64,000 bases of DNA, taken from positions 186,001-250,000 of the forward strand of contig NZ_VCEJ01000005.1 of the NCBI RefSeq assembly GCF_005860805.1. Reading direction: 5' to 3'. Position numbers and translations under genes: made by a program. This DNA comes from Dyadobacter luticola (GTDB taxonomy: Bacteria; Bacteroidota; Bacteroidia; Cytophagales; Spirosomataceae). Below the pieces are notes generated by a model. It saw only the letters and a program-made list of their open reading frames with translations, did not search any database and had not been told where the DNA came from. Below are positions 44,008-53,875 of this stretch, piece by piece (positions within the stretch are counted from its first letter, which is position 1; the number at the start of each line of letters is the position of its first letter).

Positions 44008-47000
44008 TTGATCAAGTTCATTTCAACATATCTTAACCGACTGCTCAAACCGGTCTATTTTCTGCTCTTTTGCTGGATAGCCTTATCCTGCTCAAAGGAA
44101 AAAGAAGAGGCAAAGGATTACCAATTCGACCTGCTGACTTCCGAAAAAACCGGCCTGGATTTCTCCAACACATTGAAACCCACCAAGGATTTCAACATTT
44201 TCTACTACATGTATTTTTACAATGGTGGCGGTGTCGGAGCGGGTGATTTGAACAACGATGGGCTGATCGACCTTTGCTTCACGGCCAATCAGGAAGCCAA
44301 CCGGATTTATCTGAATAAATCGGGACTGAAATTCGAAGATGTGACTGAAAAAGCCAATTTCAAAGGCGATAAAGGCTGGTCAAACGGGGTGTCGATCGTT
44401 GACATCAACCAGGATGGGATGCTTGACATTTACATCAGTCAGGTCGGAAACTTCGAGTCGATGAAAGGGCATAACCTCCTATATGTCTGCCAGGAAATTA
44501 CAAAAGAAGGTATTCCGGTTTATGCGGAGAAATCGAAGGAATATGGGCTCGATCTGGTTGTTTTTGGTACACAGGCCTTGTTTTTTGATTTTGACCTGGA
44601 TGGCGATCTTGATATGTTTCAGCTCAATCACTCGGTTCATCAAAACGGGACATTCGGCCGGCGCGCACTTTTTGATAACACTTATCATCCGTTGGCTGGC
44701 GACAAATTATTCAGAAATGACAATGGTAAGTTCGTCGAAATCACTAAAACCGCGGGTATTCACAGCTCGGCGCTGGGTTACGGACTTGGACTTGGGGTAG
44801 GAGATATCAACTTCGACGGCTATCCGGATATGTACATTGGAAATGATTTCCACGAGAATGATTACCTGTACATGAACCAGCAAAACGGGCGGTTTGCGGA
44901 TATGACGGACTCTTCGCTGATGCACACCAGCCAATTTTCCATGGGTGTGGACATTGGCGACCTGAACAATGATATTTTCCCCGAAATCGTATCGCTGGAT
45001 ATGCTGCCTTCGGATTATGAGATTTTGAAAAAGTCTGAGGGTGAGGATGTTTACAGCATTTTTAAATACAAAATCAGGCAGGGTTACAACTACCAGTTTG
45101 CCCGGAACAACCTGCAATACAACAACGGAAACGGCACTTTCAGTGAGATCGGGATGTATGCCGGGATCCATGCAACCGACTGGTCGTGGGCGGCTTTGTT
45201 TTCCGATTTTGATAATGATGGATTGAAGGACCTTTTCATTTCCAATGGTATTCCGAAGCGGATGAATGATACGGATTACATCAAATTTGTGTCCGATGAT
45301 GTGGTGCAGGAAAAGATCAGGAATAAGAATTTCGACGAAAATGATCCGGGGCTGGCTGATAAGTTGCCCGAAATCAAGCTGCTGAACCGCTTTTTTGGGA
45401 ACCAGGGAAATCTGGCATTCAAGGATTTGGCGTCGCAGGTGCGGAATGATCAGGTATCCTACTCAAATGGTTCGGTTTATGCTGATCTGGACAATGATGG
45501 TGACCTCGACATTGTGACCAATAACATCAATGAAAAGGCATTTGTCTACGAAAACCTGAGCGAGAAAAAGGCGGCAAAAAGTGATTTTACAAGATTATAT
45601 CTCAAAGGCGCGAAAGGAAATTTGAATGCGATCGGCACAAAATGCCTGGTTTTCAAAAAGGATAAGACATTGACTTTTGAAAAATTCCCTGTCCGCGGTT
45701 TTCAGTCGAGCATGGAAACGCCGCTGAATGTGGGTTTTGGAAAAAAGCCTGAGGTGGATTCCATGCTGATCATTTGGCCGGATAATCATTTTCAGGTTTT
45801 GAAAAACGCAGATTTAAAAGATTCACTATCAATTACCTATAAATCTGGGCTGCCGGTATTTAACTATCAGAAATTCAAAGAAGCCAGGCAGAGCAAGACA
45901 TATTCTTACGAAGATATCGCCGCCAAGTTGGGCGTAGATGTGCCTCACGTCGAGAATAATTTTATAGAATTTGACCGTAACTCGCTCATTCCCTTTGAAG
46001 TAACCGCCGACGGTCCTGCGCTGGCAGTTGCTGACATCAACCACGATGGTTTGGAGGATATGTATGTGGGATCTTCCAAAAAATTCCGCAGCCATTTATT
46101 TCTTCAAAACGCAGCCGGGAAATTCAAAGAATCTATTCAACCTGCTTTGGTTCAGGATAGTACCTACGAAGAAATCGATGCGCAGTGGGTGGATGTAAAC
46201 AAAGATGGCCACGCCGATCTGGTAGTGGCAACAGGCGGAAACGAGTACAGCGGCAACTCGGAATTCCGTATGCCACGGGTTTATCTGAATGATGGAAAAG
46301 GTAACCTGACGGTCAAATCTGACGCTTTTTCAAATGTATATGTGACGGCCTCCTGCGTAGTGCCTTTTGATTTTACGGGCGACGGTATTGTGGATTTGTT
46401 CATCGGCGGCCGGGCGGTGCCGCTCAATTACGGTGAAGTTCCCAGATCTTATTTATTAAAAAATGACGGTACCGGCAAGTTTACAGACGTCACGCCGCAA
46501 TACGCCCAAGAGCTGCAAAACATTGGGTATGTGAAGAATGCGAAACTGGCCGACCTGAATAAAGATGGCGACCAGGATTTGGTGCTGGCGCTGGAATGGG
46601 ACGGGATTTGCGTCATGCAAAATGATGGCAAAAGTTTCTCCAGGAAAATGCTGACGGACAAAAAAGGCTGGTGGAATTTCGTGATGCCGTACGATTTTGA
46701 TGGCGACGGCGACCTGGATATTCTGGCCGGAAACCTGGGTTTGAACAGTCGCCTGAAAGCCAGCAGCGAGCAGCCGGTGAATATGTATATCAATGATTAT
46801 GACGGAAATGGGCGCAAGGAACCGCTTTTGAATTATTACCTCAATGGTAAGGAAGTGCTTTTTCCTACGAAGCTTGAATTGGAAAAGCAGATTCCGATGA
46901 TCCGCAAAAAGTACATTTACGCCACCCAGTTCGCCAAAGCCTCGACCGCCGACCTGGTAGGTGCAGAAAAGCTCAAAGATGCACAGGTTTTGTCTGCGAA

Positions 47001-47367
47001 TTATTTCCAGAATGCAATCCTGGTCAATGACGGCAAAGGTAATTTTCAGCTGAAATCGCTGCCCTACAATGCGCAGTGGACGCCTTTTTACGACGCGCAA
47101 GTCATCGACGCAAATGGCGATAGGTTGCCCGACGTGCTCATGATGGGCAATTTTTATAATCCCAACATTCAAATGGGACGCTACGATGCAGATTTTGGTA
47201 CGGTGCTGATCAACAGGGGTAACTGCGATTTTTCAGCAGAACCGATCCATGGTTTGCAGATAAAGGGCCAGGTGAAGAAGCTGCGGAACATTAAGCTGAA
47301 ATCCGGCAATGCCATCGTCGCTGCCCGAAATGACGACAAGCTCGTCGTGATCAGCCGCAAAAAATAA
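44008..47367 (+). CDS. VCBS/FG-GAP repeat lipoprotein with ASPIC/UnbV domain (CRTAC1-like), copy 2
   Basis: A lipoprotein of about 1119 residues and a paralogue of the preceding gene. The open frame reaches an ATG at 43960, inside the previous gene, but the TTG at 44008 gives a proper signal peptide (IKFISTYLNRLLK then ALSC) and avoids the overlap, so I use it; this choice is uncertain. Motifs include DINFDGYPDMYIGN, DLDNDGDLDIVTNN, DVNKDGHADLVVAT and DFDGDGDLDILAGN, and an ASPIC/UnbV domain (FPVRGFQSSMETPLNVGFG). The stop at 47365-47367 touches the stop of the oppositely oriented receptor gene at 47368 with no base between. Confidence 0.88.
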   Translation: MIKFISTYLNRLLKPVYFLLFCWIALSCSKEKEEAKDYQFDLLTSEKTGLDFSNTLKPTKDFNIFYYMYFYNGGGVGAGDLNNDGLIDLCFTANQEANRIYLNKSGLKFEDVTEKANFKGDKGWSNGVSIVDINQDGMLDIYISQVGNFESMKGHNLLYVCQEITKEGIPVYAEKSKEYGLDLVVFGTQALFFDFDLDGDLDMFQLNHSVHQNGTFGRRALFDNTYHPLAGDKLFRNDNGKFVEITKTAGIHSSALGYGLGLGVGDINFDGYPDMYIGNDFHENDYLYMNQQNGRFADMTDSSLMHTSQFSMGVDIGDLNNDIFPEIVSLDMLPSDYEILKKSEGEDVYSIFKYKIRQGYNYQFARNNLQYNNGNGTFSEIGMYAGIHATDWSWAALFSDFDNDGLKDLFISNGIPKRMNDTDYIKFVSDDVVQEKIRNKNFDENDPGLADKLPEIKLLNRFFGNQGNLAFKDLASQVRNDQVSYSNGSVYADLDNDGDLDIVTNNINEKAFVYENLSEKKAAKSDFTRLYLKGAKGNLNAIGTKCLVFKKDKTLTFEKFPVRGFQSSMETPLNVGFGKKPEVDSMLIIWPDNHFQVLKNADLKDSLSITYKSGLPVFNYQKFKEARQSKTYSYEDIAAKLGVDVPHVENNFIEFDRNSLIPFEVTADGPALAVADINHDGLEDMYVGSSKKFRSHLFLQNAAGKFKESIQPALVQDSTYEEIDAQWVDVNKDGHADLVVATGGNEYSGNSEFRMPRVYLNDGKGNLTVKSDAFSNVYVTASCVVPFDFTGDGIVDLFIGGRAVPLNYGEVPRSYLLKNDGTGKFTDVTPQYAQELQNIGYVKNAKLADLNKDGDQDLVLALEWDGICVMQNDGKSFSRKMLTDKKGWWNFVMPYDFDGDGDLDILAGNLGLNSRLKASSEQPVNMYINDYDGNGRKEPLLNYYLNGKEVLFPTKLELEKQIPMIRKKYIYATQFAKASTADLVGAEKLKDAQVLSANYFQNAILVNDGKGNFQLKSLPYNAQWTPFYDAQVIDANGDRLPDVLMMGNFYNPNIQMGRYDADFGTVLINRGNCDFSAEPIHGLQIKGQVKKLRNIKLKSGNAIVAARNDDKLVVISRKK

Positions 47368-49758
47368 TCAGAAGGTGAAATTGTAGGCGATGGTAGCGAT
47401 CGGCGCCGCGAAAATGTTGAGCTTATAGCTTTTCGTGACCTTATTTTCAGTCTTGAAAAACACCGAATAAGCATTCTTCCGCGCGTACACATTGTACACC
47501 GAAAACGTCCAGTGCCCCTGCCAGCGGCGGTTTTTCATGCTCGGATTGTAAATGTTCCAGGCAAAATCGAGGCGGTGATAGTCTGGAATGCGCTTGTTGT
47601 TTCGCTTGTCGTAAAATGGATAAACATTATTCTGGTAATTGATAAAACCGATCGGCTCGGTGTAAGGTCTGCCGGTGCTGTATGCGAATGTGAATCCGAA
47701 CGAATTGTGCTTGTCGACCGTAATGTCCAGCGAGGCATTGAAACTGTGAGGCTTATCGTAATTTGCTGGGTACCAATTGCCGCGGTTCACCAGCTCGATC
47801 AGTGCCGCGCCTTTATCCACAATGTTCAGCGAGCGGGCATAAGTATAGTTGGCCCAGCCTTTTGTGTTTCCCTTTTTCTTCGAAACCATCAATTCCACCC
47901 CGTAAGACTTGTTCCGACCCTGGATCAGCTGCGTTTCCGGGAAGCGCTGTAAGAGAAAATCCGCGCCGGGCTTGTAGTCGATAATGTTGTTGGCGAGCCG
48001 GTAATAACCTTCGAGCGAAACTTCATAAATGTCTTCCGAAAATGATTGGTAAAAGCCAGCCGTAAACAAATTACTGATCTGCGGCTTGATATGCGTATCG
48101 CTCGTTTTCCATCGCGAAGTCGGGATCGGCGTGGCGGTATTTGAAACCACCTGGATGTACTGGCGCATCAGGTTATAGCCGAATTTCAGCGAAATATGAT
48201 CAGTCAGAGCATAGCGCAGCCCTAGCCGCGGCTCAAAACCACCGTAACTTTTTGCAATTTTACCCCTTGAAAATGCGGTTGAATCCGTTACAGAAAACTC
48301 ATCCCGCGGCTGCCCGGGCAGGTAATCCCGCACGATAGACGGCCCCACGGACATAAAATAGGAGTAGCGCAAGCCGAAAGACAAAGCCAGATTTTTGGAA
48401 AAATTGATCTCGTCATCCACGTACAGCGCCACCTCGTTGGCCTTTTCGGTAGGCGTCGCAATGAAGTTGACGCTTGGGCTTGCGCCTGGGTACAATGTTC
48501 CGGGCTTGATCACGTACTGCGTCGCCACAATCCCGGTCTCGAATTTATGGTCAGTCAGCTGGTAGTTAATGTTGGATTTAATCTGCCGCTGCTCGGTGGA
48601 GGCGCGCAGTTTCACCACATTACCCGTCGCCTTTTCAGCAGTGCCGATATCCGGGGAATATTTGGCGTAAACCGCTGTCGTTTGCAGGTTTATTTTCGGT
48701 GAAATCACATGCAGCCAGCGCAGCATTGAGTTGGTAGTCACATGCTTATAGTAAGTATCAGTCCCGACTACATTCGGCAAATTCGTTAGCAGATCGGTTT
48801 TGAAATAATCGTCGCTGTAATAACCCATCCAGGTCAGCGTGTTTTTATCATTAATACGCCAGAAAGTTTTTGCAGAAAGCTCGCCAAAACGTGCCTTGAT
48901 ATTTTGCAGCTGTTTATCCAGTTTTGGTAAAATAAAATCGTTGAATGCGCCCCGGCCAGCCACATAAATGCCCAGTTTCCCTTTAATGATCGGTGCGTCG
49001 AGCAGCAGGCGATTGGAGATCAGACTAATGCCGCCAGCCATTTTAAACTTATCCAGATTCGGGTTTTTGGTAGAAATATCCAGCACAGATGCGACCCTCC
49101 CGCCAAAACGCGCTGGAACATTACCTTTATATAGATCCAGATTATTGACCGTATTCGGTGGGATCACCGAAAAAAGCCCGAACATGTGCGTCGGGTTGAA
49201 AATCGGCGTATCGTCGAGCAGGATCAATGTCTGATCCGTGGTACCGCCGCGAATGTTGACACCATTTGAAGCTTCTCCCACGCTCGAAACGCCCGGCAGC
49301 ATTTGCAAGCTTCGCAAAATATCCAACTCCCCGAAAGCCGAGGGCAGTTTTTCCAAAGTTTTAATGTTGATCTGCAGAGAACCAAGGATCGGCTGGCGGA
49401 TTGTCTGGTCGAAACCCTTGCTGGTAATGATCACCTCCTCCAATTGGCTCGAAGTAGTTGTCATCAAAATATCAAAATTCACCTTCCTCGTACCAGCCTT
49501 GATAAACGCCCGAAACGACTCATACCCCACATGCCGGATCACCAGCACATGGTCTTCATCCGATAATTCCATGCTGAAATTGCCCTTCTCATCCACCTTC
49601 GCCGCAGACCAGTTCCGCCGGTAATCCACCACGATTGAAGCCCCTGGCAGCGGAGCCAAAGTAGCCGAATCCTTCACAGAACCGGTTATAGTCAGCCCCT
49701 GCGCAATTCCGTGGAGCGTCGCAAGAAGCAGTATTAGTAAAAAGTATAGTTTTTTCAT
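47368..49758 (-). CDS. TonB-dependent receptor of the GH31/DUF4249 locus
   Basis: A 796-residue outer-membrane receptor. The signal peptide ends near GIAQ. A CarboxypepD_reg-like domain occupies about residues 22-105 (TGSVKDSATLAPLPGASIVV), followed by a plug domain (NGVNIRGGTTDQTLILLDDTPI) and a 22-strand-type barrel ending AYNFTF. It has no SusD partner; instead a DUF4249 lipoprotein gene lies upstream in the same operon, and receptor plus DUF4249 is a recurring Bacteroidota pair. The 41-base space between them is filled by an interspersed repeat. Together with the GH31 enzyme it may import a glucoside or its product. Confidence 0.92.
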   Translation of the reverse strand: MKKLYFLLILLLATLHGIAQGLTITGSVKDSATLAPLPGASIVVDYRRNWSAAKVDEKGNFSMELSDEDHVLVIRHVGYESFRAFIKAGTRKVNFDILMTTTSSQLEEVIITSKGFDQTIRQPILGSLQINIKTLEKLPSAFGELDILRSLQMLPGVSSVGEASNGVNIRGGTTDQTLILLDDTPIFNPTHMFGLFSVIPPNTVNNLDLYKGNVPARFGGRVASVLDISTKNPNLDKFKMAGGISLISNRLLLDAPIIKGKLGIYVAGRGAFNDFILPKLDKQLQNIKARFGELSAKTFWRINDKNTLTWMGYYSDDYFKTDLLTNLPNVVGTDTYYKHVTTNSMLRWLHVISPKINLQTTAVYAKYSPDIGTAEKATGNVVKLRASTEQRQIKSNINYQLTDHKFETGIVATQYVIKPGTLYPGASPSVNFIATPTEKANEVALYVDDEINFSKNLALSFGLRYSYFMSVGPSIVRDYLPGQPRDEFSVTDSTAFSRGKIAKSYGGFEPRLGLRYALTDHISLKFGYNLMRQYIQVVSNTATPIPTSRWKTSDTHIKPQISNLFTAGFYQSFSEDIYEVSLEGYYRLANNIIDYKPGADFLLQRFPETQLIQGRNKSYGVELMVSKKKGNTKGWANYTYARSLNIVDKGAALIELVNRGNWYPANYDKPHSFNASLDITVDKHNSFGFTFAYSTGRPYTEPIGFINYQNNVYPFYDKRNNKRIPDYHRLDFAWNIYNPSMKNRRWQGHWTFSVYNVYARKNAYSVFFKTENKVTKSYKLNIFAAPIATIAYNFTF

Positions 49759-49799
49759 TCGTGGTTATTCGCGGTCCGCCGCGCGGTGCATTCGTGGCA
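49757..49799. repeat. Interspersed repeat, copy 1 (CCGCGCGGCGG family)
   Basis: Read on the minus strand, TGCCACGAATGCACCGCGCG continues into GCGGACCGCGAATAACCACGAAT. It occupies the complete 41-base gap between the DUF4249 stop and the receptor start. A longer relative lies at 57535-57606 in the opposite orientation. Confidence 0.75.
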
Positions 49800-51011
49800 T
49801 CACTGACTCCACTTCCAATCTTTTGGTAAAAACGGTGTCCGTGCGCGGCTCTTTTTACAAATCGCCAGCGGAACAAAAGGCCGCTCGTTCGACCGCTCTT
49901 CCAGAATGGGGTCCCGGTTATGAATGGTTTTGAAAAGCTGGTTCAGTACTGCCGCATTTTTAATGTTCTTCCGCCAAAGCATCGTCCGGTACTCCGAAAC
50001 CGATGAAGCCGTAAAAAACCCGATTACCAGCTCATTTTTATCCTCCACATTGGTCACATTTCCCTGGATCGGCGCGGGCGGCGTATCAGCCAGCGTTCCG
50101 GAGTTAACCGCCTGGTCTTGTATGAGTTTCAAAAATCGATAAGCATTGGGTGTCAAAGAATTTTGCTGCAAACTGATCAGGCAGGGGTTCGATTGCAGCA
50201 GCGGGATCTGCGCCACCAGCTTGTCTTTCTGGCTCTGACCATTGGTATAAGTATCCGCGAAAATGTTGATATCGGTACTATAAAAAATATCCCAGCAGAG
50301 GTCCTCGCAGATATAGTCAAAAATGTTGTTCGGCTTCAATGTCAGGTCTTTGAAACAATCACCATCGGTGCCGTTTTCGGTATCAAAAAGATAATACTTT
50401 CCCTGGTTACACGTCTGGCAGGTCTTCTGGATTTCCCACAATGTCCACTGCCAGCGGTAAAAGTTTTTCTCGCCGGCCGGATCATCAAAATCCAGGTAAA
50501 TATCATTGCTGGGCGTGTAGTCGCCATAAAATTCCGACAACTTCGGAATGCCTTTTGGGTTGAAAGCATCATAAGCCCGGTTTACTTTCGCGACTGACAG
50601 CATGGTTTCGGAAGAAGATTCGTAGGATTTGCCTTCCGGCGTACTGAAATGGATTTGGTAAGCGTCGCCCACCTTCCCACGGAACGACAGCGGAAGCTGG
50701 TAAATGCCGGGATCGGTTTCGGTCAGGTCGAATGTCTGGGATCCGTTGACCACGATTTTTACCTTCGCGCTGGTCAGGGGCAAAGTCGATTGTCCCTTTG
50801 TCCAAATCGTCTGTGTGAACTCGGAGCTCTCATTTTTTGCATCCGGGTTGGTTCTCGCCAGGGTAATTATTTGCGGGCCGTCCAGGTCAGTCACCACGCC
50901 GTCCACGACAATGTACTCCTGGGCAGCCGCGAATTTCACGCTGAAAGGTTCCACACAAGCCGCGAGGCAAGTGAGCAGGATCGTAAAAATGATGGTAAGC
51001 CGGTGACTCAT
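49800..51011 (-). CDS. DUF4249 domain lipoprotein
   Basis: A 403-residue lipoprotein (lipobox LAAC, Cys19). The opening VDGVVTDLDGPQIITLARTN is typical of DUF4249, which has an N-terminal Ig-like domain followed by a beta-rich domain. The middle contains a Cys-rich segment (CQTCNQG, CFKDLTL, CEDLCWD) that may form disulfides. DUF4249 lipoproteins usually sit next to TonB-dependent receptors and are thought to act as surface partners analogous to SusD. Here the GH31 gene precedes it by 3 bases and the receptor gene follows it, so the three form one operon. The ligand is unknown. Confidence 0.9.
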   Translation of the reverse strand: MSHRLTIIFTILLTCLAACVEPFSVKFAAAQEYIVVDGVVTDLDGPQIITLARTNPDAKNESSEFTQTIWTKGQSTLPLTSAKVKIVVNGSQTFDLTETDPGIYQLPLSFRGKVGDAYQIHFSTPEGKSYESSSETMLSVAKVNRAYDAFNPKGIPKLSEFYGDYTPSNDIYLDFDDPAGEKNFYRWQWTLWEIQKTCQTCNQGKYYLFDTENGTDGDCFKDLTLKPNNIFDYICEDLCWDIFYSTDINIFADTYTNGQSQKDKLVAQIPLLQSNPCLISLQQNSLTPNAYRFLKLIQDQAVNSGTLADTPPAPIQGNVTNVEDKNELVIGFFTASSVSEYRTMLWRKNIKNAAVLNQLFKTIHNRDPILEERSNERPFVPLAICKKSRARTPFLPKDWKWSQ

Positions 51012-51014
51012 CGC

Positions 51015-53759
51015 TTATTCAATAATAACAGACCTCGTAGAAAATTTCCCATTGCCATTTTTCAATTTCAAAATATAACTTCCCCGCAGGTTTTTCACAT
51101 TCAGCTTCATTTCCAGCTTTTTACCTTTTGTTTGAACCCCCAAATCCTGACTATACATGACCACACCTGACGTATTAAAGATTTCAATCGCATACCTCCC
51201 GGTTTCCGGAATTTCCGCATCCACATTCAAAGGCATTTCCGGCCGGTTTGGGTTGGGATATACTTTCAAAACATTGCCTTCAAAATGCGGCTCGACGCCA
51301 GTAATGACCGAAAGCCCGTCCCGCAAAATGGCTACCTGAGCAGTAGTTTTGCAATCCCAGTCAAACCGGATTTTCAGCTGGCGTGTCACATGATCATAAA
51401 AAGCAGTTTCATTTTTAAAATCGGTACTCAGGTACACGACGGTCAACGGCTTACCATTTAATGTGGCCGAAAGTGGGGGAGAAGTAAGGTTTTCGACTTC
51501 CAACATCAGATTTCTTTTCGCGAGAGACTGCGGGAAATCCTTTTTCCTCGCGATAGTCACATGCACGCTGTCCTCTGAAACCCGTCCGCTGAAATCGATC
51601 AGCTCGTATTTTTGATTTTTTAAAACATTCGGGTCGATACCATCGTCGTGGTACATCGTGAATGTGGACGCCGGCACGGAAACATCCTGGAAAAATTTTA
51701 CAGCTAAGCTATCAGAAGTATAGTAATCAGTTGATTTTAAAGATGTTGAAGCGGACATTGGAATAAAACTCCCAGCTTTGGCGTAAACCGGAATGTTATC
51801 GACTGTCAGGTTTGGGAAAATATTGGTATTACCATTAAAAGGAACATTGGTCCAGAAATCAAACCATTTTCCAGCGGGCAAAACCACTTTTCGCGAAGGC
51901 ATACCATGTAAAAGTACCGGCGCCACGAGGAGATTTTCTCCAAAGAAATACTGGTCGTTAATGTTGCCAAATGTTTTGTTGTCAGTAAAATAATCCATTG
52001 GGAGGCAAATCGGGCGACCGGAAATACTGTTTTTCCAGGCCAGCGAATAAATGTAGGGCAGCAGCTGGTACCGAATGTTGAGATATCTTTTGACCCCACT
52101 GTAAAATGGCTCCGAAAGAGTCACCGGCTCCACATTCTTCCTGTCGCCGTGCGCCCGCACGATGGGCGTAAATGTGCCGAACTGAAACCAGCGCAGGTCC
52201 AGCTCTTCATCTTTGTCCACTTTATCGGGCATCGTCGCAAAGCCGCCAATGTCCGAGTGCATATAAGCCAGCCCCGACATACCCGATTGCAGAATGATCG
52301 GAATTTGTAATCGTAATCCAGCCCAATATCTGGCCACGTCGCCACTCCACGGCAACACGCCAAACCGCTGCGCACCAGCCCAGCCCGAGCGCGTAAGGTT
52401 AAAAAGCCGCTGGTTTGGAAAGTCTTTTTGAAACTGATTATAAAGGTTTTTGGCCCAGAACAAAGGATACAAATTATGCACCTGCGCACCTGCGCCCAAA
52501 GTGTAGGCGGCATCTTTCGGATCGTAATCCGGCTCGATACGGTCTGTCCACCAACCAGAAATTCCCTGCGAAGTCAGGCGTTTATATTGCTGCCATAGCC
52601 AGTTTTGCGTAGCAGGCTTGAAAATGTCGAGCAAACCGGCGGTTCCGATCCCGAAATCCTGCGTGTAAGTGACATTCGTCCCTGGTCTTTTTGCAAAAAG
52701 CGAAAGCGATTCGGCAATCCGGAAATTGGGTGATAATGCGGTAATGTAGGGTTCCGAAATCAAGATCGTTTTCACTCCTTTGCTTTTCAGCTGACTTACC
52801 ATATTACTTGCATTCGGCCAGTTCTTCGCATCCCAATTAAAATCCCCCATCGTCGACTGGTCACCGAACCAGTACAGATCAAGCGCGAGGGCGTCGAGCG
52901 GGAAGCCGCTATTTTGCAAATCGCTCACAGCCGATGTCGCCTCACTTTCATTTTTGTACCCGAATTTGGATTGAATGTAACCCAAAGCCCAGCGCGGCGG
53001 AAGCGGCTGCCGGCCCGTCAGCAGGGTATAATTTTCGAGGATTTCATCATTACTATCCCCATTAATAAGGTAATAAGCCCATTTCCCGGCACTGACCGAT
53101 TCAACATTCAGTTTCGTAGAATCCAGCGCGCCCACATACATCCGGATCGAGCCGGGGAGGTTGCTGTCGAACAGAATGCCGTATTTGTGCGAGGAAACCA
53201 GGAAAGGCACATTGAAACTCTGAGCGAGGCCGGTGGCCTGGTCGTAGTAAGCGTACTCCCAGGTATTATAGAAATCAAACGCTTTTTTATTGAGGTCAGG
53301 CCCGAAAGGACGGCTGCCCGCGCCGTGGAAAACGTCTTTTGGATTAATATCAAATGTCAGACTGACTGAATCTTTCGTCTGCCTGAAAGCACCAACATCC
53401 CTGATCTTGACCTGATTACCAGATTTTAATGCAACAGAAAGCGGATTTTTATTGACTTCTAAAACACTATTTCCGAGTGCTATGGAAAGTGAAGTGCTGG
53501 TTTCCGAAACTTTATCAGGAATGTAAGTAGGTGCGAGAACCACCGTGTAGGAGCTATCAAGCGAGGTATTTTCGGAAAGAACGGTTTCGACCCGAAAAAT
53601 ATCCGGCGTGTAGGTTGTGATTTTCAGCGTACCCTTGCTGCCGCGTAAGAGAATGTCGTGCTGGTTTTTCTGAAAGCTAATAAAATTCCCTGCTCCCTGC
53701 CCAAAAGACACTACCGCATTCAGCACAAAAAACAAAACAACAAGGTATTTGTATATCAT
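51015..53759 (-). CDS. GH31 family glycosidase with type IX secretion tail
   Basis: About 914 residues from MIYKYLVVLFFVL; an ATG six codons earlier gives no better signal peptide. The GH31 catalytic domain lies at about residues 225-580. The nucleophile is Asp406 in GWWTDRIEP and the probable acid/base is Asp474 in PWSGDVARYW. N- and C-terminal beta-sandwich regions flank it. The last 80 residues (LKVYPNPNRPEMPL to STRSVIIE) form a type IX secretion system sorting domain, so it is exported to the surface or outside. GH31 enzymes are mostly alpha-glucosidases or alpha-xylosidases; the specificity is not determined. It begins the operon with the DUF4249 and receptor genes. Confidence 0.93.
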   Translation of the reverse strand: MIYKYLVVLFFVLNAVVSFGQGAGNFISFQKNQHDILLRGSKGTLKITTYTPDIFRVETVLSENTSLDSSYTVVLAPTYIPDKVSETSTSLSIALGNSVLEVNKNPLSVALKSGNQVKIRDVGAFRQTKDSVSLTFDINPKDVFHGAGSRPFGPDLNKKAFDFYNTWEYAYYDQATGLAQSFNVPFLVSSHKYGILFDSNLPGSIRMYVGALDSTKLNVESVSAGKWAYYLINGDSNDEILENYTLLTGRQPLPPRWALGYIQSKFGYKNESEATSAVSDLQNSGFPLDALALDLYWFGDQSTMGDFNWDAKNWPNASNMVSQLKSKGVKTILISEPYITALSPNFRIAESLSLFAKRPGTNVTYTQDFGIGTAGLLDIFKPATQNWLWQQYKRLTSQGISGWWTDRIEPDYDPKDAAYTLGAGAQVHNLYPLFWAKNLYNQFQKDFPNQRLFNLTRSGWAGAQRFGVLPWSGDVARYWAGLRLQIPIILQSGMSGLAYMHSDIGGFATMPDKVDKDEELDLRWFQFGTFTPIVRAHGDRKNVEPVTLSEPFYSGVKRYLNIRYQLLPYIYSLAWKNSISGRPICLPMDYFTDNKTFGNINDQYFFGENLLVAPVLLHGMPSRKVVLPAGKWFDFWTNVPFNGNTNIFPNLTVDNIPVYAKAGSFIPMSASTSLKSTDYYTSDSLAVKFFQDVSVPASTFTMYHDDGIDPNVLKNQKYELIDFSGRVSEDSVHVTIARKKDFPQSLAKRNLMLEVENLTSPPLSATLNGKPLTVVYLSTDFKNETAFYDHVTRQLKIRFDWDCKTTAQVAILRDGLSVITGVEPHFEGNVLKVYPNPNRPEMPLNVDAEIPETGRYAIEIFNTSGVVMYSQDLGVQTKGKKLEMKLNVKNLRGSYILKLKNGNGKFSTRSVIIE

Positions 53760-53875
53760 AAAACGAAATTCAGCCAAAGCCAGCCCTCCAAGCTAAATTT
53801 AAGCCAAATAAAACAAAATATCCTTGCTATTTTCTTATTTTTTGTAACCAGGAATGAATAGTTTTTGAAGTAATA

